64,000 nucleotides of DNA from Odontesthes bonariensis (lineage: Eukaryota > Chordata > Actinopteri > Atheriniformes > Atherinopsidae). This document shows, piece after piece, positions 19,201-30,359 of this stretch. The DNA is taken from positions 31,866,663 through 31,930,662 of the forward strand of contig NC_134510.1 of assembly GCF_027942865.1 (NCBI RefSeq), in the 5' to 3' direction. The notes below the pieces were generated by a model, which was given only the letters and a program-made list of their open reading frames with translations, was not told the DNA's origin and did not search any database. A program made the position numbers and the translations under genes. Each line of letters starts with the position of its first letter. Position 1 is the stretch's first letter.

Positions 19201-22200
19201 ACATCCTGTTACTGCATCCCAATATATAATTGTAATAGATCTCTGGAGTGTATTCTCCATGTTTTTTATAACTGTATGATCAAAAATATCTGGACATGAT
19301 TCCATTTCCACTATGTCACCTTGAAACAATTAATTAAAAACATTAATTTGCTGCTGTAGTGACTTTAACTCCCCTGGATTGTTCTAATGTCAATCTTTCA
19401 CTCAGAAATAGTTCAATGTATTGTAAACTGAGTAGCTTCTGCAGCCTAAACGAGTCAGGTAGCTTAAGTTTTATTCTAAGTACGTAAGAATCCTCGTGTG
19501 ACATCCAGTGGCTGCATAAGGTTGCATGCTGCGCCTTTAATATTGTTTGAAGTTAAACATGGTGACAAAACATGTCATATTTCAAAGGAGTCCGTTTAGA
19601 GAACAAAAGCAAAGAAGAGGCTAAAAAATTTAAACTTGAGTTTTTCATTGAGGTTGTCTAACCATGAATATTCTCTATGTAGCAGTAGACGTCATAGAGC
19701 TCATCAGGCTCTAAGAATCCATAGCTCCTCACTCCTGGCTGGCCATCCATGTCTCCAAAACAGCCTTCTCTTGGCATCTGAATGGGATATCTGTGGATGG
19801 AATGTCACATGTCATTGAGGTGACAACTGCCTCTTCTTCTGTAATGAAAACACCAGAATGAGGACTTTTCTGAGTGATGAGGTGTGCAGATATATTTGGT
19901 TTGAGATCAGCTGATAAAGGTAAAGGGCATATAAAATGCTACCTGGAAGCACCTCTAACTGACTGACCTCCATACTGGATGCATGCTTAGCCACACTTGT
20001 CATTCACTGCTGTTATTATTGAGCTATGAAAGAATTTAGAGTGGTGCCAAATATACACTCGGAAACTGGGATTCTACTCTATATAACTCAAAATGCAGAA
20101 TTTGAAAGCTCAGAGCCCAACAAGTGTAGCATGTTGTGTCCAATTGGACCATTTTCTCTAAGGTCCTGACCTCACTGAGTGGTCTGAGAGCCAGCCGGCA
20201 TCACACTGCTCATATCCGCTGTGATAGGCTGCAAGGAGCTGCTCTGGAGTGGCGATGTCAGCACCAATCTCCTCGCAGGCCTCTCTGGCTTGCTCAAAGG
20301 TAAAGGCATACCGGCTGGATGCATAACGATAATGAAACACCACACCTGGAAACCCCAGAGGAAGAGCTTTGTGAAGTGTTTAGTTTAATTTGCTCTTTTC
20401 TTTCAGTGTGATGAATAATATTTTTGACATCTTACCCTTGACCTTGACCTGAGCCACATCATCAGCGTCCTCCAGGCCCTGCTGCACCTCGCAGCGGTAG
20501 AAGCCGCTGTCGTTTTGCCTCAGACTCTCCAGGTGCAGGGTGAGGTCTGCAGGGGAGTATGCGTAATTGAGAAGCGAGGCCCGGTCTTTGTAGGCTTCGC
20601 TGACTCTCACCCTGTCACCCCGAGCCACCAGGATCTCTGTCTCTTGATCGTGAGTAAGGACGCTCCATTTGACACGGGGCACAGACAGCACAGCATGACG
20701 GCCGTTAGTAGAGGGGGACGGTGGCGGGTGGGCCAACGACACCAGGCAGGGTAAAGTTAGAGAACCACCCAGCACAGCAATCACAGGCGGCGTGGTGGTG
20801 ATGGTTACCTGGAGGAGCTTTGAATCATCTGAGAAAAAGACCAAGCTTTAAATGAACTTCTTTATTGATCACATCATTTATCATGTATCATTTTCTTTTT
20901 ACTTTCAGCCTCTGTTAGAAAAATACAGAAGGTGATCTGCTAACGTTGCTGAGAAGATCGTATCGTAACAAAACATTTTTGTTTGTCTATAGCCACCTCA
21001 GTTAACCTTGATTTTCTTGGACACTATCACCCTTACAAATAAGACTCCAGAGTGTGCATGTCAGCAAAAACAGTAAACAACAAGAAATAAGGAAAGACCA
21101 CCCCACTGTCTCAAAACGTCAGAGGTCACCATGACTTAATGAAATCACAGATGTCTGTAGCGGATGGCAGCGGTGGAGGTGACACAGATAGAGAGGGACG
21201 TGTGCATACCTGACTCGTGGTGGGTTGTGGAGGGCGATGGCAGGACAAGGAGACAGATGGCAAACAGCAGCACAGGTGGAGGCACATCCAGTCTAAAATA
21301 CAAGAGGAGAAGGAGACATAATGTTTGAAATTAAACATGACAAGGAAATCTACACTATGGATTCTCAATAAGTCTTTGGACACAGTCATTCATTCAAAAT
21401 TTTGCTTCGGACAAATGTTGGCTCTGTCATCTGTTCATTATCAATGAATTTCGTCTTTATCAGCAAATAAAAAATCTAAGTGAATGAGTCATTGGTTCAA
21501 CGTGTACTGATAAGAGAGAATCTAACGTTCAGTAGAAGTTATTCCCCCATTATTTTCCAAAAAATATTCAAAATACATTTTGCACTTGGTGATACTTTAT
21601 TTTACCCTGAATAATCCTGCTGCCAAACCTACTCAAGAGAGCATGAAATGTAGGTCACGTCACCAACTACTGGAGATAAGTCCCCTACAAAATGATTATT
21701 TCCTCCTGTTTTAGTCAGTGGAATTCAGCAGAGTAGTTCTTAACAATCAGATTCCTCTCAGCTCCAGCCTTGTTGAAGTAATGACATAAAGCCAGATTTA
21801 TCTTAGCTGATTTATAATTTCACACTGATGTGATATTAAGGACTGCTCAGGTGAATGTGTTTGACAACTCAAAGTTATGGAGTGCTTTATGCTTTGCAGC
21901 CATCAGCTGGGGCAGAAGCATTAGAGAAACTTAGATTGATAAGAAGACTGGCTCCATGCTGGGGATTGCCTCGCAGCTCTTGGAGCTGATTGTGCAGAGA
22001 ATGCTGCACATATTGATGAACATTTCATTGATTTAATTTTATTTCACAGTGCAGTTTTTTTTTTTAAATGCTGTGAAGTCTTTAAATGTTTGTTTTTCTT
22101 CATTAAATATTTAAAGTGCAGTTCAAATTTTTGAAAAGGGTTAACGATATTGCTTGACGTCAGCTGCCAACAAACACCAATCCAAAGAACTGAAACACTG

Positions 22201-25200
22201 GATTGCAGAACTTGTTTACTTAACCTCCCACGTTAAATATTAAGCCTCACAGCAGACACTTGATGGAAGCTGTAGAGTTTATTTTGCTTTTCCTGTCTGT
22301 TTTAATTTTCAGAGTGCACTTTTTGTATCTTTGTTAAAGCACACATATTTTTTTTTAACTCTGTTGTAGGCAACTCTGACAACTATCTTCCCTGAACAGA
22401 TGGCTAACACAAAGTAGTGCCACAGATATCATTATATAAAGAGTAACATATTGATTTGATGACTACATCGCAGAAAACATAAAGGATGGTTTTAGATTTA
22501 AGGTCACTTTTCTTTGTTTTATAGTTTCAGATGCATTTCAAGCCCTTTCAAGGTTCTATTTCTGTTGTTCCACGAAGGACAATCTTTTATGTGATTATAT
22601 TAGAAATCTTAACAGATTTATAATTGTATTATAATTGCCTTATGTTGTTTATTTTTGGCTTTAGGCCATGTTGTTGAAGGCTATCTTGGCAAGGGCATTC
22701 TGATATATCACACAATAGTTATATCTCCCACAAGGGACACCTCAAAATAAACATCTGTTACATTGAGCTCCATGTCAGATAAGTGCATCCATCCATCCAT
22801 CCATCCATTTTCTATACCCACATAATCCACAGGTGGCTGCACACAAAGTTAATTAAGCCATTTAAAGCTATGTGTATTCAACCATATTAGATTTAACCAG
22901 AATTATACCAGAATTTTTACCCTGATGGGCGTGACAGCAGATGCAGTTGGTAAATGGCAGTGAGGCGTTTTATGTGAACTATTAATGGTTTGTAAGAGCA
23001 GAACAGGGTAGCAACTTTAGCAGCAGAGTCTGCGTATCTTATATTACACAAACTTGGACTCTGGTGGAAAAACCTACGATCTGCCCTTTAAAAATTTCTA
23101 ATGATCCAGAATTAACTCAGAGTACAAAGGATGGATTACAGTCTAAAGAAGAAAGTGATAAACAGTTTGATAAATATATATATATAAAAAAAGTGAGAAA
23201 TATTTCAACACAGCCAGTTTTAATGATATTTAAATTTTTAATTTGTGCAAACTTGTACAGACTGATGATTCCATCAGAATGTAATAAAACCTAGTTTATT
23301 TATGGCTTGAAGTTATAGTAGCTGGAAAATGTGATATTTTTTTTTATACAACCATAATGTTGATTTTTTTTGTAATCATGGGTAACTGTGCTGTTTGTTT
23401 ATGTTTGTCATGCACATCAATCCATGTGAACTGAGGAAATAAACTGTACTTAAGACTTGTCTTAGGGGTAATTATTGGGATTAGGTTTCAGTTGTGGTTC
23501 AGTTATGATGGTTAAGGTTACGCTGGGGTGCAAAAGAATGCATTAATTTCCATGAGGAACCACCCCGTGGGAATACATGAGTGTGTTTGCTGCAATAGAC
23601 AGTCTCAGACAGACAGAGGGACTGCCTGTGTGTCCTTGGAGTTTTCTAGCAGCTCTGAGTCAGACTTCAGGAGCTGCAAAGTGTGAGCTGAATTCTGATT
23701 CCTCTAAAACTTCCAAGAGGGTCGGACAGAAGCCCAGCTGCCAGCTTAACCAGATTTACATGATTATCACCCCAGTTATGCTGAAGTATACCCACATTTG
23801 TTTCCTTATCTTTGTTTTGTTTTGTTTTAACTCCTGTTTCAGTTACAATTGAATAATTTCCTACAGCACTGTTTTAGCTTTCTTCCCACTGCCTCTCGTC
23901 ACATTAGTGGCAAACAAATATGCTGATTCACTTTAACAACTGTGAAAGGCTTTCATACAAGAACAGGAAGCCTAGTTAATAAAATCGCATGAAATGACTG
24001 CAGAGTTATTGTGTGCTGTAAAAATTAAAACTTATATTTCAAAGGAGTCCTATATAAGTTGTACAACAAAAAAGGACTGCTGAATACATATGAAGATTTT
24101 ACATTATCTAAATTTAAATCAACGTTGGGTTTTTTTTGTGTATGTAAAAGCACTTGTGGAGTTATCCTCACTGCGTTTTAAAGGGCATCATACTTTGCTC
24201 CTAAACCAAGGTAGAACTGTTCTGTCCCATTCGGACAGTATCATCACTTGCAGTATTACTGCAGCACTGTGGAAGAAGCCAGGAGTTAAAAAATCTTCAT
24301 GAGCTACACTGGGTCGAATTAATATAAAGAAGAAAACAAACAATACAAACAATCATTTCCTCTTGAAATTAATATCATTGATCATCTTATTTAGCCACAA
24401 AAGGAAAACAGCAGGTCACCTCCGTCACCTGCCGGACTCCTTAAAAAATGGGACAAGACCGGACTTCACACACACACACACACCTGTATTAATAAGCAAT
24501 TTGACTGAAGGAGGTAAATGAGGCTAAATTAAAGTGATTGGTTCAAGCAGAGTCTCTATTATTTGTGAGTCTTAGATGAGAATAAATGAAAACATCTCAG
24601 TGGAATCAGCCATAAGAGTCTGCAAGCTTTTCTTTTGACTGAAAGGAGTATTAAACTTGCAATGAAGAGGGAAATTAAAGTTTGTTTTGTGGTTCTCAGT
24701 AGAGACAGACTTCTAATCAAAACAGGATTAATATGTAATTACTCAAAGGTTTTCTTCTTATGCCTCATTTTCGCTCCGCCGATCTAAAATGAAAGCTTTG
24801 AAGACAAAAAAGCCACGCGGGATAAAGCTAGCTGCTGGAATTGTTTTACTGAACAGAGCTGGGGGCTGCCAGTTATTAGTAAAATATACATGGGAAAGTC
24901 CAACAGATGAGCAGCAGCAAATCTATTTTGAATATGAAAGACAGAAATATTTGGGTTGCTTATTGTTACAAGATACCTAAGGAAATCAGTGGCACCAAAT
25001 ACTGATTACTGATGACCTATTGCAAATAGAAAAGCACTATTTTTTAAAAAGCAATTAAAACCACTGTTAGAAAATCTGAGCTGACTGATAGTCAGACTGT
25101 CTTTCAGCTTCTCTGCTGAGTATGTGCAAACAATGAAAAAATAAAGTCTGACTGGCTTTTTCTCCATAGCATTGATACTGTAGTATATATATCCACCCAC

Positions 25201-28200
25201 TACAAAAATCATTCCAAGAGGGTTTCACAAACAAACACTTAAATCTAATAAATCTAATCTCACAACCCATCTATAACATTGATATTGACAAAACAATCTG
25301 CAATAACTATCACTGTGGACAATACGAGATCAAATTAAACAGACGTGAGATCAGCCTTAAAAAAAAACAGTCTGAAAAGTAGACAGTAAATGCATCAAAC
25401 ACCTTTTTTGTCACACTGATGGGCACCAGAAAAGATTTGTTGGATTGTTAGGACGATCGTTATCTAGCCAATAATCTTCTTACTATCCAAATATATCTAT
25501 AATTTTACTTTCAAAAACTCAATCACACCCTCTTTGGCCCTGACCTGAGTGTATGGCTTCTTGCCATTACCTCATTTCCATACAGCATGGAAGGCAGGGA
25601 GACAGTGGGGGAGGGAGAAAGAGAGAGGTGGTTTTCCCCGGGCAAAGGATGCATCCCAGGCAACATCGCAAGTGGAAAGACAGGCATCGCAAGAGGCTGA
25701 ATAGTCTATGACTTCACCTTGAGGGAAAGGAGGTTGGGGCCAAGAGAGGATGTTTGACTGCTCAGTTTGCCAGAGAAGGTCATCTGAGGCTGCAAAGGAG
25801 GAGGGAGAAGGAAGGGGGGGACTACATTCTTAAAGGAGTGCACCAGCTTTGTGAGAGTTTGGCCCATTTTGCCACTTTATCCAGTGTGTGATGACAATGC
25901 TGGTGCTCCAGCAGACAGTCCGGTGCAGAGCACATGCAACAAAACGTGTGCTCACTCTGAAATGATCCGACTGTCCAAAAACATCTTGATGTTTGAGACT
26001 TTTATCTCATGTTTGCATATCAAGGGTTTAGTCAATTTGTGGATGGAGGGTTATTCTCGACTTTCGGAGAGTAGCAGTTTGTTTAAATAGTTTCAAATCA
26101 GTTTCACTGAGCATCTCTCAGATAAGCTGTGCGCTTGGTGTTCAGATGTATGGAGGATCGTAAACAAGAACACACTAAAAGCCTGAGGGATTCAGACAGA
26201 AAACAGCCCTGCATTTAAAGAGAAATATTCTGGAAAAAATAAATAAATACATGAATTAATAAATAAAAAAAAGAGCATATAAAGCATATATTTGGCTGTC
26301 TGAAGTCCCCACTAACTCTAAAACTCAAGAAAAAAGAACTCTGACAATATGTTTGCTGTCTCATAGATTTGAAAACGTATCATTCATCAATCTGTTCAGA
26401 ATTATTGTGGAATTCTACAACATAATCCCAGGTCGGAGCTTCTCCCTCTTCATAACATAAACCCAGCAGAGCTCTTAGATCCAAGGACTCAGGTCAGCTG
26501 GTCCAGTCCAGAGTCCGGACTAAACATGGAGAAGCAGCATTTAGCTGTTATGCTGCAAACAAGTGGAACAAACTGCCAGTGGAGATTAAACTTTCACCAA
26601 ATGTAGACATTTTTAAATCCAGGTTAAAAACATTTCTTTTCTCATGTGTCTATGCATGAAATCTGCACAATATCTTTGAATTTATCTGGACTGTTGCTTG
26701 TTTTTAAATTAATTGAAATTATTTTATTTGTTTCTCCTTACATTCTTTTATGTATTTTTAATGCTTCTTCCACTCCCTGCTGCAAAATTTGATTTGATTT
26801 GATATGATATACCTCTGAAGTGGGAAGTCGAAACTTTTTTACTTTTGCTTTTTGCTTAAGTTTTGAGAGTAAAAAAGAAAACATGTTCTTCATGCTCTTC
26901 CAGGTCTTTGTCTCGTGTTTTATATACCTGCAATTACATTTGACTTTTTTGGGGGCATTCTTTAGTTTTTTGCATTCAGAAACTGGAAATTCTGATTCGC
27001 CTAATGTCACTGAATGCACCGTCAACATCTGAAAACTTCAGAAAAATGTAGCCTATTAAAACCAAACACAACGGAAACATAATAATGGCAGTGATAAAGA
27101 TACACTGGTTGACCAGACTGCAGGCGTAATGAAAAATGTGCTCAGATGAAACAAAGGCTGTTGTTCATCTTGTCTGATGAATATGCAGATTGGACCATTT
27201 CTTTAACTAGTGGTGTTCTTGCCTTTTAAGTTACAGCAAGGTGATTATCAACAGAACTGTCCATATGTTGTTTTTTTCTAATTATTCAGATTTGGTAAGT
27301 GGACTGAAAGCAGCATTTAAAATCAATGAATGCAAACGAACAAATGCAAACGAACTCAGTGACACTGAAAGTCTTTCACACATACAAAACACGAGCACCA
27401 AACACCGTTTCCAACGCGTCTGTCATTCAGATTTGAAAATGAGCGCAAGACCACTTGCTGAGCCACTATTAGACCAACCTGACCTCCCCCACAACCCTCC
27501 GTTTTCTCACGGCAAGGACCACCACCGTTACACTGTTCTGCCCCATGCAGATCGTCATCCTTCCAGCCCACCAGTCCCACATCACACCACCTCAAAGGAT
27601 GCCCATCTCCAGGGGCAACCTGAACCCCCCCTGACAGACACAATCTGACAGGAAGCAAGGAGCAGCCGGGGAGGGCTGGAAGCAAGGGAGACCTCTCAGA
27701 GAAAAGAGGTAGAAGCGGGAAAGAAAAAGGCTCCGTACAGCATGACTGAGTGCTAAGAGAGATGTTAAGTTCACGGGAATGATTTGGAACAGTTCACCAG
27801 TCAGCCTCAAGCAGCAGCCATGTCTTATTAGCTTTTAGCTGCTGACTCTCAGCGCTGGAGGGCAAAACTGTTAAAGCTCTGACAAAAGCCATAAGCTGAG
27901 CTGCTCGGCTGTTTGCGGCAGCAGAGTTTCAAATGGAGTATGAATAAGTGCCACAAGCTGATTAGACAGAACTGCTGTGAGTTTGGCTGACACCTAAAAC
28001 GGGGTGAGAAAAAAAACCACAGAATTGGTATTGACTCATACTGTTTGAGTCACTTTTCTGAGGAGCTGCAGGAAACTCACTGCGGTTGCTGTGGAGAAGT
28101 GGCACCTCCTGAAGTTACTGGAAATTGCAACAACACAATAACTTGTATCACCTGCTGCCTGCACCAAGAAGAAACTTTGATATACTTTACTGGGCGGCCC

Positions 28201-30140
28201 AAATAAATCTGAACTTAAAGCTCCAACACTCGATCGATCAAACGTTGAAAAACACTGCTCAGAACAACTCAATTATTTTTGCGTACAGACAGACAGTCTA
28301 GAATTAGGAAAAGTGATGGATTGAGGAAAAACTTAAAATACCTATAACAAGTATTCTGATAACAAGGAATAATTTACATACAAATGTTAATTTAATTTTT
28401 GTTCACTGTTGATTTGATTAAGTGAGGAAATATGCTATCAGAATTCCTGGAAATGTGACTCTGCCCTCCAGTGAGAGAACTGTGGTGCCCTGAAGGGGAG
28501 GATTTATGTGTGCGGGCACATTCACTGGTGCCTTGTGTAAAGTCTATCGTGTGGCTTTTTAAAACAAGTGATCAGTGACTTATCATTGATCAGTCTGTGT
28601 AAAGCTAAATATATTTAAAGATATGAAATGAATTCAGTCTGTGAGACACTCACACCTTAAACGAATAACATCTCTGTTCAGATTTCTTAGATTTGACTGT
28701 AACCCATGGCTTCCCTCAACAATGATGATGAGGTTAAACTTCGAGCTTCCTATTGGAAGCAGATAGCTCACACTAATTTCAAAATCAAGTCATTCCTCTC
28801 AATTGTTTTCTCATCAAATGTTTTGCATGTTTTCATCTTGCCTACTGTAATGCACCAAGTATCAGTCGGAGCTCCTTTCATTGCCTCCAGTTGGTTCAAA
28901 ATGCTGCAGCTGGACTCATTACAGGGACAAAAAAGGGCGAACATACCACCCCTGTGCTCGCCTCTCTGCACAGAGTTCCTGTTAGGTTTCATATTGATTT
29001 TAAATGCTTGTCACTCAACTTTAAAGCTCTGAATAACCTTGCCACGAAATACATCTCATCTCAAGTCAAATCAAAGTTTATTTCTATAGCTTATTTAAAA
29101 CAACCTGAGTTAACCAACGATATATTAATATAAATGTAATCAGCTGTGGCTAAATCAGCAACAAATATAAACTAAAATAAGCAACAAAAAAACCCTCATC
29201 AAATAAAATAAAAGTAAAACAAATCAAATTAAATTAAACAAAATTAAAGAACAGTTTGTTTCTACTATAAAAGCGATCAAGGGGGCAAAAAAATAGGTTG
29301 TCAGCAGTGTTTTCAAATGGTCATGGTTCGTAAAAGGTAGTTTGTTCCACAGATTACTGACCCGCTGTGTTCCCTTCTGACCACTGAGATCCACAGGTAC
29401 TGCCCAGCTGTCTATTCCCAGGTCACAGTTTGTGACAAAGGGAGTCTGGGCCTTGTCCATTAGAGCCTCCATTTTAGGAAATTCTTTGCCAAACTGAACT
29501 CAGTTACACCAAGTCTGTTTGGTGCTTTGAAACCTTTCCTTAAAACGTCCCACTCTGTGAAAGCTGTTGGCGAAGTCTGATATACTTATCAAGCAATTTA
29601 TTATTGTAAGCTCTGGCAAATCCACCTGACTAAACTCACACTATCTGCTTCTGGTACTGTTAAAAAAAAAGGGCTAGGCAAATAATATTTCAAGTGAATT
29701 AACCAAACTTGTTATTTTTATCATAATTATCAACATTATTATTGTTCACAACTAGAAATTGGAACTTGAACAATCTGCTGATTACTTTTTTTTTTACAAA
29801 GAATGCATCGCTATTACCATCCGTGCGTTGGATTATTTGTGCTCTGATATCACTATTCAATAAGGTCACTGGGACTCTCTTTGAAAACATGCAGTGATGC
29901 TGCAGCAGGTGACATCTAATGCTGTTAGCCCATTTCTCTGCATGCGCCTCGCACATGTCGCACTCTTTGGTTTAAAAGATCTAATGTTGATCAAAATGTA
30001 ACCTGTTCATTGATGGTGGTGTTTTCCTGTGCAAAGAGAACATGCAAGCTCAATAATGTAAAAAAAATGTAAGCTACAGAAGACCCGGTCATAGTTTGTA
30101 CCATTAACAAGCATGAAAAAAAACAGCGGACTTACTTCAT
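13086..30140 (-). CDS. bcan: Brevican-type lectican (hyaluronan-binding proteoglycan), first 11 exons, 3' end outside window
   Basis: Secreted chondroitin-sulfate proteoglycan core protein of the nervous-system extracellular matrix (family knowledge). Exons in transcript order, minus strand: 30140-30136 (coding part), 21292-21210, 20828-20436, 20345-20171, 19790-19663, 18725-18432, 18281-17379, 17060-16326, 15530-15300, 13463-13359, 13244-13086. All join in phase with GT-AG sites and give 1070 residues up to the last visible exon. Domains: signal peptide (about 1-21), Ig V (30-160), Link 1 (161-261), Link 2 (262-359), mucin-like (360-982), EGF (983-1017), start of C-type lectin (1018 on). Exon sizes 175, 128 and 294 bp for the Link modules are those I expect of lecticans. 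Brevican rather than neurocan: Link 2 has [20 protein letters not shown] and [10 protein letters not shown], the EGF ends [10 protein letters not shown], and the neighbours are isg20l2 and mettl25b. The remaining lectin exons and any sushi exon must lie left of position 1, beyond the BEL insertion. Confidence 0.9.
13359..13463 (-). CDS. bcan: bcan exon 10: EGF-like domain
   Basis: 105 bp, phase 1 to 1, acceptor TGTTTGCAG, donor G|GTGTAG. Six cysteines in EGF spacing: [12 protein letters not shown] then [12 protein letters not shown]. Confidence 0.92.
14510..14826 (+). repeat. tRNA-derived SINE-like repeat
   Basis: Lies in the bcan intron between exons 9 and 10. It has a pol III B-box-like gggtttgaatccc (14528-14540), a second related copy near 14585-14598, the common fish tail ttgtaagtcgctttgg followed by aaaagcgtctgc, and a terminal (AATGT)n run at about 14804-14825. 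Confidence 0.7.
15300..15530 (-). CDS. bcan: bcan exon 9: mucin-like region, part 3
   Basis: 231 bp, phase 1 to 1, acceptor GTCTCAACAG, donor G|GTAGTT. Found by scanning for a phase-1 exon between exon 8 and the EGF exon: the frame is open for 77 codons, starts [18 protein letters not shown] and continues acidic and Ser/Thr-rich. It contains one Cys and one Trp. No homology is recognised, so it rests on splice sites, phase and composition. Confidence 0.7.
15690..16157 (+). repeat. LINE 3' fragment (L2/CR1-like)
   Basis: A decayed reverse-transcriptase C-terminal segment is readable ([20 protein letters not shown] and [17 protein letters not shown]), followed by the fish LINE 3' end tgctatacaaataaa and a degenerate (ATTGA)n tail to about 16157. 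It lies within the bcan intron between exons 8 and 9. Confidence 0.72.
16326..17060 (-). CDS. bcan: bcan exon 8: mucin-like region, part 2
   Basis: 735 bp, phase 1 to 1, acceptor TCTTTACAG, donor GTAACA. Begins [17 protein letters not shown]. Acidic and Ser/Thr-rich, with [13 protein letters not shown] providing an acidic SG context typical of chondroitin-sulfate attachment (inference). Confidence 0.84.
17379..18281 (-). CDS. bcan: bcan exon 7: mucin-like region, part 1
   Basis: 903 bp, phase 1 to 1, acceptor TTTTCTCCAG, donor GTGAGT. Encodes 301 residues rich in Glu, Asp, Ser, Thr and Pro (for example [12 protein letters not shown] at the start), with few cysteines. This fits the poorly conserved central region of lecticans that carries glycosaminoglycan and O-glycan chains. 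Attachment sites cannot be assigned from sequence alone. Confidence 0.85.
18432..18725 (-). CDS. bcan: bcan exon 6: Link module 2
   Basis: 294 bp in one exon, phase 1 to 1, acceptor TTAAAG, donor GTAAGA. Starts [13 protein letters not shown] and ends [10 protein letters not shown]. It contains [18 protein letters not shown] and an N-glycosylation site NQT. All four cysteines are kept. This is the most brevican-like part of the protein. Confidence 0.92.
19663..20345 (-). CDS. bcan: bcan exons 4-5: Link module 1
   Basis: Exon 4 is 20345-20171 (175 bp) and exon 5 is 19790-19663 (128 bp), joined by a phase-2 intron inside the codon after SDHSV. Exon 4 begins [14 protein letters not shown] and includes [11 protein letters not shown] and [11 protein letters not shown]. 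Exon 5 begins [16 protein letters not shown] and ends [14 protein letters not shown]. The four Link cysteines are present. The donor of exon 4, AG|GTCAGG, is a weak match to the consensus. Role: hyaluronan binding. Confidence 0.9.
20436..20828 (-). CDS. bcan: bcan exon 3: Ig V-type domain
   Basis: 393 bp, phase 1 to 1, acceptor TTTTTCTCAG, donor GTAAGA. Ig cysteines are in SLTLPC and YRCEVQQG, with the DSGFYRC motif. The segment PRVKWSVL and the ending VAQVKVKG are typical of lectican and link-protein Ig modules. Confidence 0.92.
21210..21292 (-). CDS. bcan: bcan exon 2: signal peptide
   Basis: Acceptor TTGTATTTTAG before 21292, donor G|GTATGC after 21210; 83 bp. Together with exon 1 it encodes [20 protein letters not shown] followed by SPSTTHHES, a clear hydrophobic signal sequence. 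A competing ATG in another frame in this exon would not splice in phase to the Ig exon. Confidence 0.82.
26430..26815 (+). repeat. LINE 3' end fragment
   Basis: Readable remnant WNKLPVEIK and [11 protein letters not shown], typical of the terminal part of fish non-LTR reverse transcriptases. It ends in a (TTGAT)n tail (about 26785-26808). It lies in bcan intron 1. Confidence 0.7.
28700..29570 (+). repeat. LINE fragment, apparently interrupted by another dispersed repeat
   Basis: 28706-29060 encodes, with frameshifts, the RT C-terminal signature [30 protein letters not shown] and [12 protein letters not shown]. Roughly 29061-29478 is a different AT-rich repeat beginning caaagtttatttctatagc. 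About 29480-29570 resumes with a LINE-like NSLP region. Lies in bcan intron 1. Confidence 0.62.
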
Positions 30141-30350
30141 TTTCAACGGGGTTAACTCTGTCTCGCTTTTCAGAAGTTGTGACGCCGCGGTGTCTTCTGG
30201 ACGAAACCTTAGGACAGGTGCAGGCTTTATTTCCTCCTGCAGCCCCCTCTGCGCTGAAGTGGGAGTCTGCCGCCGGGATGTGGGGATGTGAAGAGAGGAG
30301 AAACCGGGATTAGCGCAGTGTTAAAGGACCAAGGACCCCCCTCCCTCCCC
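30136..30350 (-). CDS. bcan: bcan exon 1: 5'UTR and start codon
   Basis: The minus strand reads GTTGAAA ATG AA followed by donor GTAAGT (30135-30130). The ATG is at 30140-30138. The two leftover bases AA join A of the next exon to give ATG AAA CTG GAT and put the hydrophobic signal peptide in frame, which no ATG in exon 2 does. The upstream end (about 30350) is a guess based on the GC-rich, pyrimidine/purine-biased sequence; no TATA box is evident. Intron 1 is then 8.8 kb. Confidence 0.72.
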
Positions 30351-30359
30351 TCCTCCTCC

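Larger units (their letters stand above)
21293..30135 (-). other. bcan: bcan intron 1 (8.8 kb)
   Basis: No coding exon recognised. It holds an (ATCC)n start of a dispersed repeat (22785-22812), a (CA)n run (about 24468-24484), a purine-rich tract at 25590-25830, and LINE remnants described separately. The location just downstream of the first exon makes it the likely place for regulatory elements of bcan, but I can identify no specific site. Confidence 0.6.

Noticed and set aside
21126-21389. Minus-strand frame starting with ATG near the bcan signal exon
   Set aside because: It crosses the acceptor of exon 2 and is out of phase with the Ig exon.
25590-25830. Purine-rich tract as a regulatory element
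   Set aside because: Composition alone; no specific motif could be supported.
27241-27685. Overlapping open frames on both strands in bcan intron 1
   Set aside because: No recognisable domain and no convincing splice partners; likely chance.
13086-30140. Identification as neurocan, versican or aggrecan
   Set aside because: Link 2, EGF and lectin exon wording fits brevican best, only two Link modules are seen (aggrecan has four), and isg20l2 and mettl25b are neighbours as for BCAN in human.
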